Positions 30,469-38,710 of a stretch of 64,000 bases of DNA are shown here, in pieces; position 1 is the stretch's first letter; every line of letters starts with the position of its first letter. This DNA is from Pseudomonas sp. 8O. Lineage in GTDB: Bacteria; Pseudomonadota; Gammaproteobacteria; Pseudomonadales; Pseudomonadaceae. The position numbers were made by a program, and so were the translations under genes. The stretch spans positions 227,372 to 291,371 of the forward strand of contig NZ_LR733263.1 in assembly GCF_902506495.1 (NCBI RefSeq). The letters run 5' to 3'. Below the pieces are notes generated by a model, which saw only the letters and a program-made list of their open reading frames with translations, ran no database searches and was not told where the DNA came from.

Positions 30469-31369
30469 GGCGTTTGCCTCGCAGTTCGGAATACAGGTAG
30501 GGCACCAGGATCGCCAGCACCGCACCGAGCATCAGCATCGCGCTGGCGGCGCCGAGGCCCATCTGGCCGCGGGTGAAGGTGTGGGCGTACATGAACATCG
30601 CCGGCAGATCGGAGGCGTAGCCGGGGCCGCCGGCCGTCATCGAGGCGACTAGGTCGAAGCTCTTGATGGCGATATGGGCGAGGATCATCAGCGCGCTGAA
30701 GAACACCGGGCCAAGGCTCGGCAGGACGATGCGCAGGTAGATGCTCGGCAGGCTGGCACCATCGACCTGGGCGGCGCGGATGATCGATTGATCGACGCTG
30801 CGCAAGCCGGCGAGAAACAGCGCCATGACGAAGCCCGAGGATTGCCACACGGCAGCCATCACCAGGCAGTAGACGACGCGATCCGGGTCCACCAGCCAGT
30901 CGAAGCGAAAGCCCTCCCAGCCCCAGTCGCGCAGCAGCTTGTCCAGGCCCAGGCCGGGGTTGAGCAGCCACTTCCAGGCGGTGCCGGTGACGATCATCGA
31001 CAGCGCCATGGGGTAGAGAAAGATGGTGCGGATAAAGCCTTCGCGGCGGATGCGCTGGTCCAGCAGCACCGCCAGAAACACGCCAATGACCAGGCTGATG
31101 GCGATGAACAGGCCGCCGAACAGCAGCAGGTTCTGGCTCGCCACCCACCAGCGGTCGTTGTCCCACAAGCGCGCGTACTGCTGCAGCCCGACGAAGTTGT
31201 AGCTGGGCATGAAACGCGAGTTGGTGAACGACAGCAGGAAGGTCCAGCCGATGTAGCCGTAGAAGCCCACCAGCACGATGACCATGCTCGGCGCCAGCAC
31301 CAGCTTGGGCAGCCAGCGCTGCAGGACGTCCAGCGGTGAGGCTTTGGTGATGACTGCGGTTGAACTCAT
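30461..31369 (-). CDS. gtsB: Glucose ABC transporter permease (MalF type)
   Basis: A 302-residue permease with six predicted transmembrane helices and the EAA motif IIRAAQVDGASLPSIYLRIVLPSL, the contact site for the GtsD ATPase. The start MSSTAVITK is preceded by GGAG with six bases of spacing; a codon four residues earlier is also in frame. It follows gtsA after a 262-base gap rich in repeats, and overlaps gtsC by eight bases. Together with GtsC it forms the channel for glucose across the inner membrane. Confidence 0.94.
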   Translation of the reverse strand: MSSTAVITKASPLDVLQRWLPKLVLAPSMVIVLVGFYGYIGWTFLLSFTNSRFMPSYNFVGLQQYARLWDNDRWWVASQNLLLFGGLFIAISLVIGVFLAVLLDQRIRREGFIRTIFLYPMALSMIVTGTAWKWLLNPGLGLDKLLRDWGWEGFRFDWLVDPDRVVYCLVMAAVWQSSGFVMALFLAGLRSVDQSIIRAAQVDGASLPSIYLRIVLPSLGPVFFSALMILAHIAIKSFDLVASMTAGGPGYASDLPAMFMYAHTFTRGQMGLGAASAMLMLGAVLAILVPYLYSELRGKRHD

Positions 31370-31400
31370 GGGTGACTCCATTGCGTCAACGGTGGAAACA

Positions 31401-31509
31401 AGCCCCCTCTCCCTCGGGAGAGGGTTGGGGTGAGGGGCGGCGGTGCGCTGAAAAATCCGAGTTGCCCAAAACCCTCACCCCCGGCCCCTCTCCCAGAGGG
31501 AGAGGGGTG
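31401..31509. repeat. Inverted pair of CCCTCTCCC…GGGTGAGGG repeats between gtsA and gtsB
   Basis: CCCTCTCCCTCGGGAGAGGG plus TTGGGGTGAGGGG (31403-31437) faces an inverted copy ACCCTCACCCCCGG plus CCCCTCTCCCAGAGGGAGAG (31471-31507). The pair can form one large stem or two small ones in the gts transcript. Confidence 0.85.
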
Positions 31510-31607
31510 GAAAGCACGGCGCGGCCGATCCCGTGGCGCAGGCATGAAGGCATGCGCCAGGGATGGAAGGCTCGGAACCGGCGGGGTTTAAACCCGCACT
31601 ATGGCAA

Positions 31608-31625
31608 GGGCCGCCTAGGCGGCCC
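31608..31625 (-). promoter_or_regulatory. Stem-loop just after gtsA
   Basis: GGGCCGCC, two-base loop, GGCGGCCC starts six bases after the gtsA stop and has no T-run. It probably protects the gtsA 3' end from exonucleases so that the binding protein is made in excess over the permeases, as the malE-malF REPs do. Confidence 0.6.
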
Positions 31626-31631
31626 GCAGAC

Positions 31632-32885
31632 TCACTGCACCGCCTGGATCGCCGCCGCCAGTTGCTGGGCGGCGCGCTTCGGGTCGGCCTCGGGGTCGTT
31701 GAAGAAGTTGGTCACCACGTCGAACACCGCACCCTGCACGTAGCTGGAAGCGGCCATGCCGTGAGCCAGGCTTGGCTGCAGGCCGCCACCGGAAGCGGCC
31801 GCCTTGAAGTCAGCCATGGACTTCTGCGCGCAGGCGTCGAAGCTGCTCATGTCCTGGTCCATGCGCACCGGGATCGAACCTTTGTTCTGGTTGAAGAACG
31901 CCTGGAATTCGTTGCCGATCACCGTGCGCGCCAGGTCTTCCTGGGCCTTGCGGTTATCGGCGTCGTTCATCTTGAACATGGCCAGCGAGTCGATATTGAA
32001 GGCGAAGCTGCCCTGGGTGCCGGGGAAGGCCAGGCATTCGTAGTCCTTGCCGGCGACCTTGCCGGCAGCGGTCCACTCGCTCTTGGCCCAGTCGCCCATG
32101 ATCTGCATGCCGGCCTTGCCGTCGATCACCAGGCCGGTGGCGCTGTTCCAGTCACGCCCGGCGGCGTCGGCGTCGATATAGCCGCGCAGTTTCTGCAGGG
32201 CGGCGAACACTTCGACCATCTTGTCGCCGGTCAGGGTGGCGCGGTCCTGCTCGACGAAGGCCTTGCGAAAGCCGTCGGCGCCGAGAATGCTGAATGCCAG
32301 GTCCTCGAACACGGTGCCGTCCTGCCAGGGCTGGCCGCCATGGGCGATGGCGATGAAGCCGGCGGCCTTCAGCTTGTCGGCGGCGGCGAAAAATTCGTCG
32401 AGGGTGGTGGGCGGCGTGGCGCCAGCCTTGGCGAAGACTTCGGGGTTGATCCACAACCAGTTGACCCGGTGCACGTTGACCGGTACCGCCACGTAGTCGC
32501 CCTGGTATTTCATTACCTCGATCACCTGAGGCGGCAGCAGCTCATCCCATTTCTGCTCGGCGGCGACACCGTTGAGGTCAGCGAGCAGGCCCAGCTCGCC
32601 CCACTCCTGAATATCCGGGCCCTTGATCTGTGCAGCAGCGGGCGGATTGCCGGACACGGCGCGGGTCTTCAGCACGGTCATGGCCGCTTCGCCACCGCCA
32701 CCGGCCACGGCGAAATCCTTCCAGGTGTGGCCCTGGGCTTCGACCAGTTTCTGCAGAGTGTCGGCGGCGCGCTTTTCGCCACCGGAGGTCCACCAGTGCA
32801 GCACTTCGACTTCACCGGCAGTGGCGGACAGGGGCAGCAGAACAGCGAGGGAGATGGCACAGGACAGGCGAGAGATCGCTTTCAT
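31632..32885 (-). CDS. gtsA: Glucose ABC transporter periplasmic binding protein
   Basis: A 417-residue extracellular solute-binding protein (family 1) with a signal peptide cut after SATA (about residue 23) and the mature start [17 protein letters not shown], the hallmark of the pseudomonad GtsA/GltB glucose-binding protein. It captures glucose in the periplasm and hands it to GtsB/GtsC. The start MKAISRL is used; twelve upstream codons in frame are not signal-like. It lies 164 bases downstream of gtrS; a promoter is likely in that gap. Confidence 0.94.
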   Translation of the reverse strand: MKAISRLSCAISLAVLLPLSATAGEVEVLHWWTSGGEKRAADTLQKLVEAQGHTWKDFAVAGGGGEAAMTVLKTRAVSGNPPAAAQIKGPDIQEWGELGLLADLNGVAAEQKWDELLPPQVIEVMKYQGDYVAVPVNVHRVNWLWINPEVFAKAGATPPTTLDEFFAAADKLKAAGFIAIAHGGQPWQDGTVFEDLAFSILGADGFRKAFVEQDRATLTGDKMVEVFAALQKLRGYIDADAAGRDWNSATGLVIDGKAGMQIMGDWAKSEWTAAGKVAGKDYECLAFPGTQGSFAFNIDSLAMFKMNDADNRKAQEDLARTVIGNEFQAFFNQNKGSIPVRMDQDMSSFDACAQKSMADFKAAASGGGLQPSLAHGMAASSYVQGAVFDVVTNFFNDPEADPKRAAQQLAAAIQAVQ

Positions 32886-32956
32886 GGGATAAGACACCTT
32901 GTTGTTGTTATTCGCGAGCACGTCGTGGTGCTTGCATTGCGAATGAGTCTACCCAG

Positions 32957-33013
32957 CCCCCATAGCGCTGGGGGTAACAAAGGGTATTGGAACGTCACCA
33001 AGCCGTTACAAAG
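32957..33013 (-). promoter_or_regulatory. Candidate control region of the gts operon
   Basis: On the plus strand GTAACAAAG (32974-32982) and GTTACAAAG (33005-33013) are direct repeats 31 bp apart, next to an inverted repeat CCCCCA-N6-TGGGGG (32957-32974). On the coding strand TTGTAA-N17-AATACC across this region could be a promoter. Direct repeats about three helical turns apart would suit an OmpR-type regulator such as GltR. Confidence 0.4.
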
Positions 33014-33049
33014 CAGTGCGAGCACGTGACATGGGGCGCAAGGGCGCGT

Positions 33050-34492
33050 TCAGCGACTCTGACGCGGCAACCAGAGGGTGACGCGCAGCCCACCGTCGCG
33101 CAGGTTGCGCAGGCTCAGCTCGCCGCCGTGGCTGTGCGCCAGGTTGCGTGCGATGCCGAGCCCCATGCCGTAGCCCTGCTGCTGGCTGGCCAGGCGAAAG
33201 TGCGGCTCGAACACCTGCTCGAGCTTCTGCTCGGGCACACCCGGGCCCTCGTCATCGACATGCAGGACGAACGCCTCGGCGTCGTCCTCGATGTGCAGAT
33301 GCGCACGCTCGCCGTACTTCAGTGCGTTGTCCAGCAGGTTGCCGATACAGCGACGCAAGGCCAGCGGCTTGCCGGGATACAGATCACGCGCCGCGCCATC
33401 GAGGGTCACCCGGCCCGAGCCGAGGTAGGGTTCGGTCAGCCCATGCAGCAGGTGATTGAGGTCAACCGGCTCGATGTTCTCGTGAATGTCGGTGTCCTTC
33501 ACGCATTGCAGCGCGCCTTTGACCAGCAGCTCGAGGTCGTCCAGATCACGCCCGAACTTACTCTGCAGGCTTTCGTCATCCAGCAGTTCGACGCGCAGGC
33601 GCAGGCGTGTGATCGGCGTGCGCAGGTCATGGGAAATGGCGCTGAACAGCTGGCTGCGCTCAGTCAGGTAACGGCTGATGCGCTCGCGCATGGCATTGAA
33701 CGCGCGGGCCACCTCGACCACCTCGCGGCCGCCGCCTTCGGCCACTGGCTCCACTTCCGCGCCCAGCGACAGGTGCCGCGCGGTACGCGCCAGGCGCTTG
33801 AGCGGACGGCTCTGCAGATGCACCAGCAAACCGATGAACAACAGCAAAAACGCAGTGGTCAGCAAGATGAACCACAGCTGCTGGGTCGGCAGGATGGGTT
33901 CCTCCAGGCTGGTGTAGGGCTCCGGCAGCAGCGATGCGATATACAGCCACTCCCCCGGCGCCAGCTGGATCTGCGTCACCAGCACGGGTGGATTGACCGG
34001 CTCCAGGGTCAACGCGTAATGCGCCCAGGAGCGCGGTAGTTCGTCGAGTTTCAGGCCGCCGTTGAAGATGCGCAGATCATCCGGGCTGACGAAGGTCACC
34101 GAAATGTCGGCGGCGCTGCCCAGGGCCTGGCGCAGTACCTCGGTCACCGCCTCGGTCACCGCCTGCTTGCGTGGCGTGGCTGGCAGCAGCTTCATCTGCA
34201 ATGGTCGGTCATTGAGGCTGACGACGAAGCGTGTGCCGCCCATGCTGCGTAACTGGTCGAGCACCAGCGGCCGGTAATTCACCGGCAGCGAACGAAAGTA
34301 ACGCACGCTGGCGGACATCGAATGCGCCAGGCTGCGCGCGGTGGTGACCAGTCCCTCGAGCTGGGTGGCGCGCAACTGCGACAGCCAGATCACGCTGGAC
34401 AGCGTCTGCGCCGCCAATATCGCCAGCAGCGTGAGCAGCAGCATGCGCCCGAGCAACGAACGCGGCAGCCAGCGCCGTGGGTTAACGCCCAT
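33050..34492 (-). CDS. gtrS: Sensor histidine kinase GtrS
   Basis: A 480-residue OmpR-partner kinase with two membrane helices (~15-35 and ~205-225), a periplasmic domain between them, HAMP (~230-285), H-box FSAISHDLRTPITRLRLR, N-box NLLDNALKYG, and G-boxes DEGPGVP and GYGMGLGIA. Gene order glk-gltR-gtrS-gtsA identifies it as GtrS, reported in P. aeruginosa to sense 2-ketogluconate and 6-phosphogluconate and drive glucose-uptake genes through GltR. It overlaps gltR by 11 bases. Confidence 0.9.
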   Translation of the reverse strand: MGVNPRRWLPRSLLGRMLLLTLLAILAAQTLSSVIWLSQLRATQLEGLVTTARSLAHSMSASVRYFRSLPVNYRPLVLDQLRSMGGTRFVVSLNDRPLQMKLLPATPRKQAVTEAVTEVLRQALGSAADISVTFVSPDDLRIFNGGLKLDELPRSWAHYALTLEPVNPPVLVTQIQLAPGEWLYIASLLPEPYTSLEEPILPTQQLWFILLTTAFLLLFIGLLVHLQSRPLKRLARTARHLSLGAEVEPVAEGGGREVVEVARAFNAMRERISRYLTERSQLFSAISHDLRTPITRLRLRVELLDDESLQSKFGRDLDDLELLVKGALQCVKDTDIHENIEPVDLNHLLHGLTEPYLGSGRVTLDGAARDLYPGKPLALRRCIGNLLDNALKYGERAHLHIEDDAEAFVLHVDDEGPGVPEQKLEQVFEPHFRLASQQQGYGMGLGIARNLAHSHGGELSLRNLRDGGLRVTLWLPRQSR

Positions 34493-35216
34493 CGCCAGCC
34501 TGCAGGCTCACCGTGGCCGCCAGTTGGTAGCCGCTGCCGCGCACGGTGCGAATCAGCCGTGGCGGCTTGTCGGTATCGCGCAAGCGCTGACGCAGGCGAC
34601 TGACGGCCATATCGACGATGCGCTCCAGTGGCATCACCTCGCGGCCACGGGTGGCGTTGCCGATGGTGTCGCGGTCGAGAATCTGCTGCGGGTGATCGAG
34701 AAACAGCTTGAGCAGGGCGAAGTCGGCGCCGGACAGCATCACCTCCTCGCCGTCGCGGTGGAACAGCCGATGGCTGACCATGTCCAGGCGCCAGTCCTCG
34801 AAAGCCAGCACCTCGCCGCTGCGCTCCTGGGTGAATTGCGCGCGACGCAGCAGCGCCTTGATCCGCGCCAGCAGCTCACGCGGGCTGAACGGCTTGCCGA
34901 GGTAGTCATCGGCACCCAACTCCAGGCCGATCACGCGGTCGGCTTCGTCGGAGCTGGCGGTGAGCATGATCACCGGCACCTGGGCGAAGCGCTGGTGTTC
35001 GCGTACCCAGCGACACAGGCTGAAACCGTCCTCGTCGGGCAGCATCACGTCGAGGATCACCAGATCGGCCGACTCCGCACACAGACTCTGGCGGAAGGCG
35101 GCGCCATCGGCGACGGCGCGCACCTGAAAGCCGACGCGGCTCAGGTAGGTATCGAGCAGTTCGCGAATTTCCTGGTCGTCATCGACCAGCAGAATCGATT
35201 TGCCGGGCTGGCTCAT
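34482..35216 (-). CDS. gltR: Response regulator GltR (OmpR family)
   Basis: A 244-residue regulator with a receiver domain (acidic pair LVDDDQE, phospho-acceptor in LVILDVMLPDEDGFSL, Thr in IMLTASS, Lys in GKPFSPRELL) and a C-terminal winged helix ending RLIRTVRGSGYQL. The start MSQPGKSILLVDDD has AGGTGG upstream. GltR controls glucose porin and gts transport genes in pseudomonads. It is placed between glk and gtrS, as in P. aeruginosa and P. putida. Confidence 0.92.
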   Translation of the reverse strand: MSQPGKSILLVDDDQEIRELLDTYLSRVGFQVRAVADGAAFRQSLCAESADLVILDVMLPDEDGFSLCRWVREHQRFAQVPVIMLTASSDEADRVIGLELGADDYLGKPFSPRELLARIKALLRRAQFTQERSGEVLAFEDWRLDMVSHRLFHRDGEEVMLSGADFALLKLFLDHPQQILDRDTIGNATRGREVMPLERIVDMAVSRLRQRLRDTDKPPRLIRTVRGSGYQLAATVSLQAGDGR

Positions 35217-35246
35217 GGTCCGCCACCTTTCTTGTTCTGGCTGTGT

Positions 35247-35303
35247 AACCCGGATGAAATCCGGGGTTCTATTAACGGCTCTCCCGGTTTGCATCCGGGC
35301 TAT
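35247..35303. repeat. GTAGCCCGGATG-family pair overlapping the glk 3' end
   Basis: TAACCCGGATGAAATCCGGG and CCCGGTTTGCATCCGGGCTA form an inverted pair. The second half lies within glk and encodes its last ~11 residues. Confidence 0.85.
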
Positions 35304-36258
35304 GGTCCGGCGCTTGTTGCAAGGCCACACCAGCCCCCGTCAGGCCGGGGTACTCGGCCGTCACCAGCCACACCGGAATGCCGTGAAGGTAATGGCTCAT
35401 GCAACCCTTGTCGCGGAAACTCTTGGCAAAACCGCTGGCCAGAAAGCGCTCGGCGAAACGTGGCACCACGCCGCCGACGATATACACCCCACCACGCGCC
35501 CCCAGCGTCAGCGCGTCGTTGCCGGCGACGCGCCCGAGCCAGCAGCTGAACTGTTCCAGTACTTCGCCGGCCACAGGCTCGCCCGCCAGGCCAGCGGCGC
35601 TGATGGCCGCCGGCGTCGCGTGCTGCAACGGCTGACCGTCCAGCTCGCAGATGGCCCGATACAGCACCAGCAAGCCGTTGCCACTGAGCACGTCCTCGGC
35701 GCGCACGTGACCCAGCTGGCGATAGAGGACCTGCCAGAGTGCGGCCTCGCGCGGGCTGCCAATGGGCAGGTCGACGTGGCCGCCCTCGCCCGGCAGCACC
35801 CGCCAGCTGCCATCTGCTTGCGCGAGCAGCGTACCGACACCGAGGCCAGTGCCGGCACCGATCACCAGGGCCGGACGGTCTGCCTGCGCCTCCCCCGGAC
35901 ACACCTGCACACGCTCATGCTCGGCGATGCGGGTCATGCCCAGGGCCATGGCGGAGAAGTCGTTGACCATCAACAAACGGTCGATCTGCAACGTTTGGCA
36001 GAACGCCGCACGATCGATACGCCAGTGATTGTTAGTGAAGCGAAACAGGTCACCGCTGACCGGTCCGGCGCAGGCCAGGCACACAGAGCCTATGGCGCCC
36101 AGCGGCAAGTCCTGGGATTGCAGATAGGCAGCGATGGCCTGTTCCGGCCCTTCGAAATCGGCGGTAGCCAGAACCTGCACCGCCTCCAGTTGTTCGTCAC
36201 GCCACAGGGCAAAGCGTGCATTGGTACCACCGATATCGCCGACAAGAGCCAGCTTCAC
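35272..36258 (-). CDS. glk: Glucokinase
   Basis: A 328-residue ROK-independent bacterial glucokinase: LVGDIGGTNARFAL (phosphate 1), NDFSAMALG with the catalytic Asp, VIGAGTGLGVGTL (phosphate 2), and the glucose-contact GEGGHVDLP. It phosphorylates imported glucose with ATP for the Entner-Doudoroff pathway. The last residues HSPDANRESR are encoded by a repeat element and are probably not part of the original fold. In P. aeruginosa edd precedes glk; here no edd is present upstream, and two HexR-type sites lie in front of glk itself. Confidence 0.95.
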   Translation of the reverse strand: MKLALVGDIGGTNARFALWRDEQLEAVQVLATADFEGPEQAIAAYLQSQDLPLGAIGSVCLACAGPVSGDLFRFTNNHWRIDRAAFCQTLQIDRLLMVNDFSAMALGMTRIAEHERVQVCPGEAQADRPALVIGAGTGLGVGTLLAQADGSWRVLPGEGGHVDLPIGSPREAALWQVLYRQLGHVRAEDVLSGNGLLVLYRAICELDGQPLQHATPAAISAAGLAGEPVAGEVLEQFSCWLGRVAGNDALTLGARGGVYIVGGVVPRFAERFLASGFAKSFRDKGCMSHYLHGIPVWLVTAEYPGLTGAGVALQQAPDHSPDANRESR

Positions 36259-36347
36259 GAGAACGACTCCTGAGCGAAGGCCGTTCGCTGATCGGCACCT
36301 GCAGAAAAATGAGGATGCATGGCATCGACTCCAAACCCGAATTATTT

Positions 36348-36362
36348 TTGTAGTTCAGACAA
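36348..36362. promoter_or_regulatory. HexR-type operator 1 before glk
   Basis: TTGTAGTTCAGACAA fits TTGT-N7-ACAA, the published HexR consensus of pseudomonads (TTGT-N7/8-ACAA). It covers the bases just downstream of the predicted glk transcription start, a position expected to block transcription. Confidence 0.65.
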
Positions 36363-36370
36363 CGCGCACC

Positions 36371-36399
36371 ACAGTAAACCCGAAAATTACGCCTATCAA
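36371..36399 (-). promoter_or_regulatory. Predicted glk promoter
   Basis: Minus strand TTGATA (36394-36399), 17-base spacer, TACTGT (36371-36376). Transcription would start near 36364 between the two HexR-type sites. Confidence 0.6.
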
Positions 36400-36410
36400 C
36401 CCGCTAAAAG

Positions 36411-36425
36411 TTGTAATAACAACAA
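36411..36425. promoter_or_regulatory. HexR-type operator 2 before glk
   Basis: TTGTAATAACAACAA fits TTGT-N7-ACAA. Its start is 63 bp from that of operator 1, close to six helical turns, on the upstream side of the predicted -35. Confidence 0.6.
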
Positions 36426-36587
36426 TATTGAATACCCGCTCATAGCCCCCGCTCCGCACAACACATTCAGCCCACGGCATGATCCCGGACAATATCTGCG
36501 GCGCTGCTGCGACCTAGACTCGCACTTCGCATCTGCGCACGGCGGGTTTCACCCGCCCTACTGGTCACACGCACGGAGAGCTGCAGC
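36426..36587. other. Rest of the glk-UbiH-type divergent gap
   Basis: With the operators above, the gene-free gap is 36259-36587. This half contains CGGCGGGTTTCACCCGCC, a short inverted repeat around 36540-36557, and a GGAGAGCTGCAGC ribosome site for the next gene. I see no gene; the AT-rich 36340-36430 stretch stands out from the genome. Confidence 0.5.
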
Positions 36588-37757
36588 ATGTCACCCGATA
36601 TCGTCATCGTCGGCGCCGGCCCGGCGGGCTTGTGCCTGGCACGTGCCCTGTCCGGGCACGGTCTGTCCATCGTGGTACTGGAACGCCAGTCCGAGCAAGT
36701 GCTGGCCGAACCGGCCTTCGACGGCCGCGAGATCGCCCTCACCCACGGCTCACAGGCCCTGCTCGAGCGCCTGGAATTATGGTCACGCCTGCCCACCGAG
36801 GAGATCTCCGTACTGCGCGATGCCCAGGTGTTCAACGGCCCCTCGCTGTTCGCCCTGAAGATCCGCGCCGAACAGGCCGGCGCCGAGCGCCTCGGCCATC
36901 TGGTAGCCAACCAGGCCATTCGCCGCGCCGCCTATCAGGCGGTAAGCGCATGCGCCGATGTGCAATTGCTGTGTGACACCAGTGTGCGTGCTATCGAGCA
37001 GAGCCAGAGCGAGGTGAAACTGGTGCTTCAGGACGGTCAGGTGCTGCAGTCGCGCCTGCTGGTCGCGGCCGACAGCCGCTTCTCGGAAACCCGCCGCCAG
37101 CTCGGTATAGGCGCGCAACTGAAGGACTTCGGCAAGAGCATGCTGGTGTGCCGCATGCAACATGAAGAGGATCACCGGCACGTGGCCTGGGAGTGGTTCG
37201 GCTACGGCCAGACCCTGGCCCTGCTACCGCTCAATGGCCGGCAATCGTCGACCGTACTGACCCTGCCACCGCGCGAGATCGAACGACTGCAGAAGCTCGA
37301 TGAAGTCAGCTTCGCCCGCGAGATGGAACGGCGCTTCGACCGCCGCCTCGGCGCCATGCAACTGCTCAGCAGTCGCCACGCCTACCCGCTGGTAGGCGCC
37401 TATGCGCGGCGCATGGTCGGTTCCCGCTGCGCCCTGCTCGGCGACGCCGCAGTGGGTATGCATCCGGTCACCGCGCATGGCTTCAACTTCGGTCTGATCG
37501 GTGTGCAACTGCTCAGCGATGCACTGTTGGCGGCCCACGCCAAACGCCAGGACATCGGCGCAGCCGCCTCACTGGCCCGCTACGAGCGTCAGCTACGCCT
37601 GGCGACCTGGCCGCTGTACCAGGCCACTAACCTGCTGGTAGAGCTGTACACCAACGACCAGTTGCCCGCACGCCTGATGCGCGGTGCCGGCCTGCGCATG
37701 GCGCAGGGTCTGCTGCCGTTGAAGAAGGGCATCGCCCGTCATCTCACCGCTCACTAG
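36588..37757 (+). CDS. FAD-dependent hydroxylase, UbiH/UbiF family (UbiM-like)
   Basis: A 389-residue aromatic-ring flavin monooxygenase with the Rossmann motif IVGAGPAGLCLARALSGHG at residues 6-24, the DG-like stretch AADSRFSETRR and the second FAD motif LLGDAAVGMHPVTAHGFNFGL. The VTAHGFN form of the last motif, in place of AGQGFN, is what I associate with UbiM, a C5/other-position ubiquinone hydroxylase, but UbiH, UbiI or an unrelated substrate remains possible. It stands alone and is divergent from glk. Confidence 0.8.
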   Translation: MSPDIVIVGAGPAGLCLARALSGHGLSIVVLERQSEQVLAEPAFDGREIALTHGSQALLERLELWSRLPTEEISVLRDAQVFNGPSLFALKIRAEQAGAERLGHLVANQAIRRAAYQAVSACADVQLLCDTSVRAIEQSQSEVKLVLQDGQVLQSRLLVAADSRFSETRRQLGIGAQLKDFGKSMLVCRMQHEEDHRHVAWEWFGYGQTLALLPLNGRQSSTVLTLPPREIERLQKLDEVSFAREMERRFDRRLGAMQLLSSRHAYPLVGAYARRMVGSRCALLGDAAVGMHPVTAHGFNFGLIGVQLLSDALLAAHAKRQDIGAAASLARYERQLRLATWPLYQATNLLVELYTNDQLPARLMRGAGLRMAQGLLPLKKGIARHLTAH

Positions 37758-37824
37758 GAGAGTGAACGAGATTGGTCGCCAATTCTGGACAATGCATCCA
37801 GAACCGATGCGCTGAAAACAGGCC

Positions 37825-38481
37825 CTACACCCACTGATCATTGCGTTTGCGCTTGACCCGCAGCATGGTCGGCAGGATCAGCCCGAGCAGCAGCCCGGCG
37901 CCGGCGATGCTGCCGCCATAGGCCATGTAGCGCATCAGCGCCTGCTGCTGTTCGTTGCCCAGTTGCGCCTGGGCATCGCGCAGTTGCGAACGGGTGGTGG
38001 TCAGTTCGGCATCCAGCGCGCCGCGGGCAGCCTGCAGCTCGTCGATCAGTTTCTTGCGCGAATCCAGGGTTTCCTGCATGCCTTGCACACGGATTTTCCA
38101 GGCGTCGTCGATGCCTTTGAGCTCCGCGCTGAGGTCGGCGACTTTCTGTTCCAGCTGCGGCAGACGCTCGGCCTGGCCTGGTACCGATTGCAGGTCGCGG
38201 CTGGGAATCCAGACGCTGGTGCCGCTTGCGCTACGCACCTGGCTGTAGTCGCCCTGAGTGCGCAGCAGCTCCACTTTCTCCCCGGAGACCAGGGTGCCGA
38301 CGATGCGATAGCCATCGGTGGGGCCGCTGCGCACGTACGTATTCAGGCTGTCGCTGACCCAGCGCTGGTTACCAGCCGTCTCTTCGGCCAGAGACGGCTG
38401 TGCGCCGCCGAGCAGGCCACCTAGCAGCAGGCAGGCACCGAGAATGCGGGGTTGGAATGGAGCATGACGAGATAAAAACAT
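37825..38481 (-). CDS. SH3-domain membrane protein (YgiM/TIGR04211 family)
   Basis: A 218-residue protein: signal peptide (cut after SLA, ~residue 32), bacterial SH3 domain (SDSLNTYVRSGPTDGYRIVGTLVSGEKVELL…VWIPSRDL), coiled coil (~105-180) and one C-terminal transmembrane helix followed by VKRKRNDQWV. This order matches YgiM, an inner-membrane-anchored periplasmic protein of unclear cell-envelope role. The ATG at 38481 is used; a TTG two codons earlier is unlikely. Confidence 0.9.
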   Translation of the reverse strand: MFLSRHAPFQPRILGACLLLGGLLGGAQPSLAEETAGNQRWVSDSLNTYVRSGPTDGYRIVGTLVSGEKVELLRTQGDYSQVRSASGTSVWIPSRDLQSVPGQAERLPQLEQKVADLSAELKGIDDAWKIRVQGMQETLDSRKKLIDELQAARGALDAELTTTRSQLRDAQAQLGNEQQQALMRYMAYGGSIAGAGLLLGLILPTMLRVKRKRNDQWV

Positions 38482-38710
38482 GGGCAATCTTCACGTGGCA
38501 GTCAGACGAACCCGGCGAACGGGATGGACGTTGCCGGCCACGCGTTCAAAAACACGCTCGAGCATGATGCAGGCAGAATTCGCGACGTAGACGCCACACT
38601 AGCGGCCAATAGCCATCTATTCCTGCCGGTACGGGCCGACAGCAGACAGACACTAGCCACTTGCTTCAAGTTCACTCCAGGCAGGAGATGGTAGATGGAC
38701 GGAGGCGGAT

